Source of the DNA: Gaeumannomyces sp. JS-464
Lineage: Eukaryota > Ascomycota > Sordariomycetes > Magnaporthales > Magnaporthaceae
Direction of reading: 5' to 3'
Assembly (NCBI GenBank): GCA_002197995.1
Contig: NGZR01000006.1
Coordinates: forward strand, 1,240,001-1,304,000
DNA: 64,000 nt
The number at the start of each line of letters is the position of its first letter. The stretch's first letter is position 1. The notes beneath the pieces are model-generated. The model was not told the DNA's origin and did no database searches. It was given only the letters and a program-made list of their open reading frames with translations. Below, piece after piece: positions 55,264-64,000 of this stretch. Position numbers and translations under genes: made by a program.

Positions 55264-56547
55264 TTACGTAGTCGTGTAACCGCCGTCGACGCGGATGTCG
55301 GCGCCGGTGACGTACATGGACGCGTCCGAGAGCAGGAAGCTGACGGGGCCCATCAGGTCCTCGGGGTCGCCCATGCGGCCCTGGGGGATCAGGGAGGTCC
55401 ACTGCTTCTTGAGGTCCGGCTTGTCGTCGAGGATCTTCTTGGTCAGCGGCGTCATCATGTAGCCCGGCGAGATGCAGTTGATGCGGATGCCGGCGTGCGC
55501 CCACTCGACGGCCAGCGAGGCGGCCAGGTGGCGGACTGCGGCCTTGGCGCTATTGTAAGGTCTATATGGCAAAAGATGACCTTCGTTAGTCGCATTTCTA
55601 GAGAACCGTTTTGTCTTGTCCCCACACAAAGTCGAAAAAAAACGGGCAAATAAACTCACGCCTGCGGCTGCGGCACGTTGACGATGGCGCCGCTCATGCT
55701 GCCGATGAACACCATGCTACCGGGCGCCTGGCGCTCCATCAGGTGGCGGGCAACGGCGGTGGCGAAGATGTAGGTGCCGTCGAAGCAGACGCCGAACAGC
55801 TTGCGCATGCGGTCGACGGGGTACTGGACCGCCTCGAAGTTCTCGACGAAGCCGGCCGAGGTGACGAGGCTGTCGATCTTGCCGTGCTCGGCCAGGATCT
55901 CGGCGATGCACTCGGCGACCGACTCCTCGCTCGACACGTCGGCGTAGTGCGCCGTCACCTTGGGCAGCCGCTTGGCCTCGGGGTTGTCCTTGCGGAACCG
56001 CTCGATGATGGCCTCGGCTTGGGACTGCGCCTCCTCCTCTGGGAAGCGGGAAAATTTGTTAGCAAGTGTCCGCGGGCGGTTTGCGCAGGCGCGGACTTTT
56101 CTTGTTTCTCACTGTTAAGGTCGACGATGGCGAGGTCGGCACCGCTAATAACCATTCCCTGGCCCATGACCAGACCCAGTCCCCTCGCGCCGCCAGTCAC
56201 GATGCCAACCTTTCCCTGCAGCGAGAACGAGGCCAAGGTGGGGCGGATGTTGATTCCGGCACGGCCAGCGCCAGTGATGGGCGCCGACGACGGCAGCTCA
56301 TGGTCGGGCGGGTACTCGACCTGGACCGTGGCGTCGGTGCGCGCGAAGCTGCCAGCCGTCTCGGCGTGCTCCTTGTCCTTGGGGTCGGGCTGCCTGTTGC
56401 CGCCGGTGTGGTGGTGAAGGCGGCTGTTGGCTGCTTTGGCTGCTGTTTGGTGAGGAGGGGTGAGGGCGCAGTGAGGCGGCGGCCAAAAAGGTTGGATGGG
56501 GCTGCGCGCAGCCGGGATCCGGCGCGGGCCAACCTACTTCCCAGCAT
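55264..56547 (-). CDS. Short-chain dehydrogenase/reductase, mitochondrial sorbitol/arabinitol-utilisation type
   Basis: Exons 56547-56113, 56038-55660 and 55561-55264 with normal introns (GTGAGA...CCAG, GTGAGT...ATAG). The N-terminus MLGSRLARAGSRLRAAPSNL is a mitochondrial presequence. The total is one base short of a multiple of three, and the frame does change near 56405, so one base is missing there. The Rossmann part has VGIVTGGARGLGLVMGQGMV (TGxxxGxG cofactor motif), AHYADVSSEESVAEC and LVTSAGFVENFEAV. The catalytic set is Ser in MVFIGSMSGAIVNV and Tyr-Lys in PYNSAKAAVRHLA. It ends GADIRVDGGYTTT. The family includes D-arabinitol 2-dehydrogenase and L-xylulose-type reductases; the exact polyol substrate cannot be told. 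Expected length about 370 residues. Confidence 0.9.
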
Positions 56548-58599
56548 CTTGGCCTGCTTTTCGTCGTACTATGAGATCTATGTTGTGCTGGTCGGGGGAT
56601 CTAGCGGGAGCTGAAGGTTTTGGTGGTTGGTTTGGGTTGTAAGCCGGCGAGATGGGGTGTGTCGAAGCCGTTTAAACCTGCATTGTTACTGGTCGCCCAA
56701 GAACAGATGACGAGCCCCCCAGAGGAGGGGTAGGCTCCGATCTGCCGATCCCAGATTACTCGGAAGAAAGGCTCGAAGGAAGCTTCTTGAAATTCGGGCA
56801 ATAAAAAGTAAACCAAATTGCTCGCTCGCTAGATTGCTAGTGGTAAAAAGGCAAGTCGATTGTTCAGGTGTGTGCGATGTCTCTCCTGATGGGTCTAGTC
56901 TGGGGGAAAACATAGCATGTTTAGGGCAGCAGACAGCAGCAGCACCACTTCGGTCTTTATACGAACAACACCCACTCCAAGCAACCAGTCGGTCAGCCGT
57001 TCCGGGACACGAGACGCTGGCCTGGCGACTCACGGGCGGTCCGCAGCCACCGAAGTGCTTTCCTCAACGGAGCAGCCCGCTGGCGTCTCGCTGGCGTCTC
57101 GCTCCAGTCTCGCGCCCAACAGGGCCGAGACCGCAACACACCCCTGGCCGCAGTTCCCATGACCAGCCCGACATCCCCACCGGCCCCGGTTTTCCCGCTG
57201 CGCCGGCGCTCTCGCCCGCCATTGTGGACACGGCAAAAGGCTTGAAATGCTTGGCCGCTGGTCTTTTCCCGGGCTGGACCACTGCAGACCCCCTTTTTCC
57301 CCTGCTTTCGGGCTCGCCTCCTACTTGCCTCGTATCGGTCTCCCGACCTCTGCAGTACGCTCTCCCGCACCTCGCACAACTGATAATAATCGATCCAGCC
57401 ATCAAAATCCCCTTCGCGTCATCTGATGGCAGCCAGGTGGAGACTTCCCAGGGTGTCCCAGGGCAGAAAGCGTCGTTCGTCGGGCTTTCCGTTTTGAGTA
57501 ATCCGGCCACAGACAATCCCGCCCGCTCTTGGGGCACCCCCGCGGCAGCGGAGCCTCAATATCGATGTAATGCAAACGACCAACGACGCAGGAACCGCGG
57601 AGTATCCCAATTTAAATGGCCTTTTGGAACAATCGGGTCCAATCCCTTGGTTCTCGCTCTTGCCATTAGTTCCATGCCCACATGGATTGCGCGCCGTCTG
57701 GTGCTGCTGGCGGAAATAGATACCATATGTAGGGACATTCTTCCTCCCTCTCGTGCAGGAATCTAGGTACCTAGGTAGGTAGGTAGGTCCTCTAAGCATC
57801 TACCGAGATAACGTCTCAGGCTGCCTTTGAGAACATACGAGCCTATCCAATGGCAGAGTCCGTTTAGTTCCACGTAGATCGTCAAATCCATCCCAATTTA
57901 AAATCACCTCTTCATGTCCGCTGGGGAGCTACCAGTGAAAGACAACTGATCTAGAGCCAGACCCCGGCTTTCGCAGGTTAGCAGATGGAAGAATTCCTAC
58001 CATTGACACCTCAGTGCGGTGGCGGATAGACTGTAGGGGCAGCCGCGTTCTTCATCCCGACCGGGCCTGCGCTCCCCTCTAGAGAAAAATCTCTGGCACT
58101 ACGTCCCCTGCCCTCAAATTTGCCACAATTCGGCGTAGGAAGCCCACCACTCCGATTCTGGCCCACGCCCGACGCGTCAGCATCGACGACTCGCTTATTG
58201 TCGTGGTGGTCGTCGGGTCATCGTCCTCTTTCTCGCTGGCACAAGACGTCTACCAAGACCCTTCAACGTGAGAGGCCTCGTACTTGAGGATACCGCGATG
58301 CCCCGGCGGAATGCCAAGCCTATAGGAATCGAAAGGATCTTCACAACCATTTGGTACAAACCATCCACAACTCTTCTGTTCGACCCTTTTAGAATGAACG
58401 TACAGGACAAGACATGGTACTGGCCTGTTGTCGGTACGCACCTCCCCCCAGAGCCTCCATATCGCAAGACCGGAAGCCCGGTCACATGGGTTGATCCAAG
58501 ACAGCCATTCTGACCCAGGCCCGAGATAACAGGCACATTGACAAGCACCAAGGATGATCGCCATGTCTCTTTGACCTTCTGGGACGAGCAGCAGGTTGC
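56548..58599. other. Intergenic, no gene seen
   Basis: 2 kb between two divergent genes. A 310-codon frame (56834-57766, plus) and others lack recognisable features. A GGTA/CCTA simple repeat (CTAGGTACCTAGGTAGGTAG) lies at 57764-57787. Probably two promoters. Confidence 0.45.
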
Positions 58600-59612
58600 C
58601 ATGATGGTCAGGGCCTTTGAGAATTGCGACAGCTTTGGACCTCCCCGCGTAAGATTGGGTCGCTCGCGAACTCCCCATTTCTTAGGATCCATATTATTGT
58701 CACTTTCCCTTTCTAATTGCAAAGAATTGGTTGGTGGTGTTTGCTAACTGACAGTGTTTTATCGAGCAGGTTCTAAAGGAGGGTGGTGATGACCCCCAAG
58801 CCCAGAACCGTGGCCAGTCTCAAGGCCAGACTGAGGAGGTGGAGGACTCGTCCGATGAGACGCTGGCGGCACCCCAGACGACTATTAATGAGCCCAAGGC
58901 GCAGGCCTCCTATCGGAGCCTCCTACAGAAGACTGCCAACATGGTCGACAAGGAAGAGAGTGCCCGCGATCGAGAGAAACAGGATTACGCCAACAAGGCC
59001 AACGAGAGAGAAGCTCCCCGTGACTGGGAGGTCGAGGACAAAATGGAGAGATTTATCCGGGAGTTTGAGGAGGCAGAGGCCGCTCCACAAACGGCCGTTC
59101 GAGACCATACCACCCGAGAAGTGACCGCTCGAGAAGAGGCCGCTCGAGAAGCCTCCCGTGGACGAACTAACAAGGAGGAAATGGAGGAAATGATCCGGGA
59201 GATGGAGGAGGCGGGGCCGCTCGAAACAAGCAAATTCAACATTCTACCAATGGCGTCAGGAAGGCGGATGCTTCCTGCCAGAACAAGCTCGACAAATACA
59301 CGAACGCTGTCGATGAAGAAGCAGACGGACGCGATGACAAGCTGAAGACACTGGAAAGTCTTGCGCGCGAGCAGGCCCAGGTACGAAATCGACTTGCTGG
59401 TAAAGAATGCTGGACTTTAGGTGGTCAAGTGAAATGAGCTACTAACAGCGGATTTGCACACTCGCCAGGTCATCGCCGATCTCCACACCCGGTTCGGCGA
59501 TCTTGCAATCGAGCTCCAACAGATAAAGGAAAACCAAAAGCAGCTCGTACAGCAAGAACTCGCAAAGATGAGCGAGGCGACTGATGAAGTTGACCTGATG
59601 TTCTTCGACTAG
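58600..59612 (+). CDS. Coiled-coil protein of unknown function
   Basis: Exon 1 ends CDSFGPPR at a GTAAGA donor (about 58649); a short intron with CTAAC and GCAG leads to exon 2 from 58770. This gives VLKEGGDDPQAQNRGQSQGQ and a highly charged stretch with heptad-like spacing (MVDKEESARDREKQDYANKA, DKMERFIREFEEAEA, TNKEEMEEMIREMEEAG). One missing base near 59218 is needed to continue into NKLDKYTNAVDEEADGRDDK. A last intron (59380-59468) precedes VIADLHTRFGDLAIELQQIK and a stop at 59612. I do not recognise a family. The start is uncertain; the first in-frame ATG pair near 58600 is used. Tandem REEAAREAS-type units at 59120-59160 suggest a flexible helical rod. Confidence 0.55.
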
Positions 59613-60054
59613 AAGAGGGACCTGCGATCGCCGTATATGTCTATCTCGGTAGACCTTGGCCTAGCCGGCAGAGACGCATGTACCAAATTTCAGAGGGCAC
59701 TACCTGCCAAGGTAGCACTGGCGGGCTAGGTTTGACGAACATGTCAGGAGTGCGTGGCTGCAATCGACGGCCACCCTGTCAAGGAACATCAAGCCTTCAA
59801 GGTGCACCATGAGAGAGAATATGAAGGAGACAAGAAAAGCGTAAACGGAGGGAAAGAACGAGGTTGGATGTAATAGCTCTGGAGACCTTCCTGTGTACTA
59901 CCTGCTACAATCGAAATGTATAGAGCCTGACAAGCCGATCTAGGAGTGTCACCACATCGCCCAGATCCCAGTCCTATATGCCTCGAGCCAATAGTTTGGC
60001 GTGCCATTGTCCCTCCGTGAAAACCCGGTCTATCACATTGCACGGTCAAGGGTT
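59613..60054. other. Convergent intergenic region
   Basis: 442 bp of 3' flanks between the coiled-coil gene and the ADP-ribose pyrophosphatase gene. Nothing recognisable. Confidence 0.4.
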
Positions 60055-60953
60055 TTACGAGAAGCGAAAGCGTTTTGCAGCCTCAATACCCTCTGCAAAG
60101 GTGCCGACGCGCGCGTCTATGGCGAAGCCTTGGGCCTCTAGCCTCTTGCATTCGTCCCATAGACTAGAGAGTGGGACGTGGAAAACCTCGATGAACTCGC
60201 TCTCCTCTAGTTGTGGCTTGGGGTTCTGGTTCTCTGGAAGGCTCATGTCGATGGTGACGTGGACCATCCGGAGGTTTGTGTTGCAAAACCCAGGGTCTGG
60301 CAGAGAAACGAAGGTAGAAAGTAGTAAGCTAGTGTCAGTAAAGACAACATCGCACTGAGGGGGCCCAAGGAAAGATTGGCATACCATTAAACATGACCGG
60401 AGACGTCTCGGTCGCCTTGCCGACGTATCCTGTCTCCTCACGCAGCTCGCGGATGGCACATTCTTCCGGGGTCTCGCCCGCGTCGATCAAGCCAGCAGGG
60501 ACCTCGATGACGATCTTGTCCGTTGGCGGACGGTACTGCTTCTGGAGCACGATCTCTGGGCCTACAGCGAGAATGTCTGTCAGTGGCTGTTCCGAAGCTC
60601 TCGGCATACGGAGGAGCAGCAACAAACCTGTCGGCTTCTCCAGGATTGCCACGATGCCTACGCCATCGATATCGCAGCCCTTGGGCCGAGTCTGACGCTC
60701 GGCAGATTCCCAAGTCCTCTCGATGCCATTGGGATCCTGGTATTTGATCCTTGACAACGGGTCATGTAAGCAGTGAGGCGCCAGGGAATAAAGGCATGTG
60801 GCATCCTACTCAAGAAGCCGCATCCATTTGGCTTTGGCATCGGCCTGGGAAGCAATCGATTCAGCAAGCAATCGACGCACTTTCAAGGGAATCTAGTCAG
60901 CAGCCACCTACCAAAGGGCCCGTTGAAAGCACCTTCGCGTTGGATGCCGACAT
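60055..60953 (-). CDS. YSA1: ADP-ribose pyrophosphatase (Nudix)
   Basis: Five exons with all phases matching: 60953-60912, 60844-60810, 60749-60628, 60561-60385 and 60296-60055; 205 residues, no frame break. It starts MSASNAKVLSTGPL. IKYQDPNGIERTWESAER and GVGIVAILEKP are the dimer-forming N-terminal strands of the ADP-ribose pyrophosphatase group. IVLQKQYRPPTDKIVIEVPA leads to the Nudix box GLIDAGE...RELREETGYVG with all metal-binding residues. The C-terminal part has VTIDMSLPENQNPKPQLEES and EFIEVFHVPLSSL. It should cleave ADP-ribose to AMP and ribose 5-phosphate. The clean multi-exon model gives a useful control for sequence quality in the region. Confidence 0.95.
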
Positions 60954-61456
60954 GCTGTAGATGATGGCTGACCGCTGTTCAGGGGTTGATGCAGCGTTAT
61001 CCCTGGCCGGGTTTGCCTTGGCTCGTCGCGTCGCCCTCTGTCCAGCCCAGCTCAGCCCAACCCAGCAGGGCCAATTGAAGCCCAAAGCGTCCGTCTCTCG
61101 CCAATGGCATCCATGGCCCCCACTATTGCGGGTGCCAAGCATAAGATGGGTGGAGTAGACCCGTCTTTATTCGCAGAGATAAGGCCTTATCGAGGCATGC
61201 AAAGAAAAAAAAAATTCGAGGGGAGGGACCAAACAGAGGGGGACGAACCCACCACGTTTTTGTCAGTCAGCAAAGTTCAGCGCCGCCGCCCTGCTTTCTC
61301 CTGAAGGGCGTTGTGCGGGCTTTTCCCCCCTTCTTTCTTGGTTGTTCTCATCTTACTCTTCACTTCACGCGCGCAGGCTGCTTCCTTCCCCCGCAGCTGC
61401 TTCGGGTCGGGACTTTGTTCCCTTTTTGCCCTTTTTCTCTTTCTTTTTAGAGGACG
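60954..61456. promoter_or_regulatory. Divergent promoter region of YSA1 and elongation factor 3
   Basis: 503 bp between start codons. The part before 61457 has long CT-rich tracts (61317-61449), common in promoters and leaders of highly expressed fungal translation genes. A TTTTTAG at 61445-61451 could be the acceptor of a leader intron. Confidence 0.5.
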
Positions 61457-64000
61457 ATGCCGCATCCCGTCTCGCCGCCCATGCAGCCCCTCCCTACCAT
61501 CGTCGTGAAGGGCGACGCCCCGCCGCCGTCGCAGGCCGAGGTCTCGTCGCTGCTGACCACAATCTTCGAGGCCAAGACGTCCAACGCCTCGATCGATGCG
61601 TCCTACGCCCTCTGCGACCTCCTCCTCAACTGCCCCGGCGTCGGCTTCCGCGGCCTCCACTGCTACGGCGTCCTCGCCGAGGTCAAGAAGGCCGCCGCCG
61701 ACAAGAAGAGCGGCCTGCGCCGCGAGAGCGCCCAGAACCTGCTCGGCGCCCTGTTCGAGCGCTTCCCGCCCCGCGAGGCCCAGAGCGAGTTCGTGTTCCT
61801 GCTCCAGGATGGCGGCCTGGTCGCCTGCGCTCTCGATGCGCTCGCCGACAAGGGTGCCGTCGTGCGCGATGCGGCGCAGTATGGCCTCGACGCCCTGTTT
61901 TCCCACCTCGGCTCCGAGGCCCTGGTAGTCGGGCTGCTGTCTGCCCTCGTCGACTACCTCTCCAAAAGGACCGGCAAGTGGCAGGGCACCGTCGGCGCGC
62001 TCAAGCTGATGCAGAAGATGGCCGACAAGGCCAAGATATCCGTCGGCGGCACCAAGGAGGAGGCCGCGGAGAAGGATGTGCTGAGGACCATCATGGGCAC
62101 CAAGCTCGCCCGCCTGATCCCGCTGGTCGAGGGCGGCATGAACGACCTCAAGAGCGAGGTTGAAAAGCAGTCGCTGCAGACGATGAAGTCCATCTGCGAC
62201 CTGCTGACCAACGACGATGTCGCTCCGCGGATACCGCTCCTCATCGAGACGATGCAGAAGCCGTCGGCGCAGTCGCTGCAAAAGGCCATCCACGCCCTGT
62301 CCATGACCACCTTTGTGGCCATCGTCACATCGCCCGTCCTGGCGCTGCTTACGCCGTTCCTAGAGCGGTCCCTGAACACGCCGACGACCCCGCAGGAGGT
62401 TCTCAGGCAGACGGTCGTCATTACCGAGAACCTGACAAAGCTTGTTCACGACCCCATCGAGGCGCGGACTTTCCTGCCCAAGCTGACCCCTGGTGTTAAG
62501 AACGTGGCCGATAGGGCGGCCCTGCCCGAGGTCCGCGAGCTGGCGACGCGGGCCCTGGGCGTCATGAACAAGGCTATGGCTGTGGATCAGGACAACGTTG
62601 TCGAGCGCACGACCGCCGACGATGTAGCCAAGGTTATCGATGCAGAGATTAAGAAGACCAAGGGCCTGGCTGGTGATCTGGACACTTACAAGGCCATGCG
62701 GCCATACGTCTGCGACATGGTCGCCGAGGATGTCAACCATCGTTATGTCACCCGGATTTCTGCCCGGATCGCTCCTTACCTCAAGTCCATGATGAAGGAG
62801 GCCGACGCACACGAAACGGTTGGCGCCGCGGTAGAGAAGTTTTATGTCGATGAGGATCACCGCAAGTACGGAGAGCCCGAGAAGGAGGACGATGGCGAGA
62901 TCGAGATTGTCAACGCCGACTTCTCGCTCGCGTACGGCGGTATGCTGCTGCTTTCGCACACGAACCTACGTCTTCTGAAGGGCCATCGCTATGGTCTCTG
63001 TGGCCGCAACGGTGCTGGCAAGTCGACACTGATGCGCAGTATCGCCAATGAGAAACTAGAGGGCTTCCCCCCTCAGTCGGTCCTGCGCACGTGCTACGTG
63101 GAGCACAACCAGGGCGAGGACGCCGACATCAGTATCCTAGAGTTCATGATAAAGGACCCCACTGTCGCAAAGGAGAACTACTCTCGCCAGGAGGTCTCGG
63201 ACGTCCTTGCTGAATTCGGCTTCACCGCCGGGCCCGAGGGCCGCCAGTCGCAGAAGGTCGGACGCTCTCAGGAGGTTGGAAGATGAAGCTCGCTCTGGCT
63301 CGCGCTATGCTCCAAAGGGCCGATGTCCTGCTACTTGACGAGCCTACTAACCACCTGGACGTTGCCAACATCGCGTGGCTCGAGAACTACCTCAAGACAC
63401 ACACCGACATCACGAGCTTGATCGTCTCCCACGACTCCAAATTCCTGGACGAAGTCACCACCGACATCTACCACTATGAGCCTGGCAAGAAGCTCGGCCA
63501 CTACAAGGGCAACCTTGCGGCATTTGTCAAGATCAAGCCCGAGGCCAAGGGCTACTACACGCTGTCGGCCAGCAACGTGCAGTTCAAGTTCCCGCCCCCC
63601 GGAATTCTCAGTGGCGTCAAGTCGCAGACGCGCGCCATCATCCGCATGACCAACGTGTCGTACCAGTACCCGGGGGCGCCGAAGCCCTCACTAAGCGAGG
63701 TTTCGTGTCAACTTTCGCTATCTTCGCGGGTGGCCATTATTGGACCCAACGGTGCGGGCAAGTCCACGCTCATCAAGCTGCTTACTGGCGAAGTTATTCC
63801 GTCTTCCGGAAAGGTCGAGAAGCACCCGAACCTGCGTATCGGCTACATCAAGCAGCACGCGTTGGAGCATGTCGAGATGCACCTGGAGAAGACACCCAAT
63901 CAGTACCTGCAGTGGCGTTACCAGCACGGCGACGACCGTGAAGTGCACATGAAGCAGACGCGCATGCTCTCAGACCAGGACCGCAAGCAGATGGAGAAGA
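61457..64000 (+). CDS. TEF3: Translation elongation factor 3 (eEF3), partial at window end
   Basis: Fungal-specific ribosome-bound ABC-F ATPase that helps release deacyl-tRNA from the E site; essential in yeast. From ATG 61457: HEAT-repeat region (ALCDLLLNCPGVGFRGLHCY, RRESAQNLLGALFERFPPRE), four-helix region, ABC1 with Walker A GRNGAGKST at about residue 515, the signature region near 63262, Walker B LLLDEPTNHLDVANIAWLEN, and His-switch IVSHDSKFL. The ABC2 domain follows with IIGPNGAGKSTLIKLL at about 63740, and the window ends before its signature and the chromodomain insertion. One base is missing at about 63263, just before the signature LSGGWKMKLALARAML, which puts the two halves in different frames. 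In an essential gene this is almost certainly a sequence error. No intron is seen in the coding part. Confidence 0.95.

Noticed and set aside
56834..57766. 310-codon plus-strand frame
   Set aside because: No recognisable features; lies in the divergent promoter region upstream of the dehydrogenase.
63250..63290. Programmed frameshift in eEF3
   Set aside because: No slippery heptamer is seen, the family is not known to use one, and similar one-base losses occur in many genes here; sequence error is simpler.

Overview
The window comes from a filamentous ascomycete, most likely a Sordariomycete. The evidence is short GT-AG introns with CTAAC/CTGAC branch points, dispersed single 5S rRNA genes, a fungal-specific elongation factor 3 gene, GC-rich coding sequence, and large AT-rich blocks in which transposons carry one-directional C-to-T/G-to-A decay (tryptophan and glutamine codons turned into stops, Asp into Asn). 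That decay is the signature of repeat-induced point mutation (RIP). I cannot name the species.

Layout. 1-9.2 kb: AT-rich transposon graveyard with a Ty3/gypsy chromovirus relic, a probable LTR, a DUF3435 tyrosine-recombinase-like relic, and two head-to-head fragments of a second gypsy family that were less mutated. 9.2-16.6 kb: a 5S rRNA gene and a gene-sparse accessory stretch with a secreted LysM + three-CBM18 chitin-binding protein, an F-box-type protein and a secreted NucA/NucB-like protein. 16.6-35.6 kb: one GH55 exo-beta-1,3-glucanase-type gene whose second intron has swollen to about 14.9 kb. A PIF/Harbinger element (17447-32275, TAA duplication) sits in the intron 5' end; a gypsy element (21263-32110, paired 284-bp LTRs) sits inside it; a Fot1/pogo element (24431-26291, TA duplication) sits inside the gypsy integrase. 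The gene also has an in-frame TAG and three frame breaks, so it is probably a pseudogene.

35.8-64 kb: ordinary single-copy genes. These are a second 5S rRNA gene, a Nudix hydrolase, a divergent leucine-catabolism pair (isovaleryl-CoA dehydrogenase and 3-methylcrotonyl-CoA carboxylase beta subunit) with a 602-bp shared promoter, an uncharacterised low-complexity protein, a mitochondrial-type short-chain dehydrogenase, a coiled-coil protein, an intact five-exon ADP-ribose pyrophosphatase, and translation elongation factor 3, which runs off the window end. A 5.4-kb stretch (37.4-42.7 kb) and several smaller ones hold no gene I can support.

A caution applies throughout: at least eight genes, including the essential elongation factor 3, contain single-base frame breaks, most of them best read as a missing base in or beside a short run. 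The simplest reading is indel error in the assembly, so frame breaks alone should not be taken as proof of pseudogenes here. Substitutions (stops, Asp to Asn) are more trustworthy.
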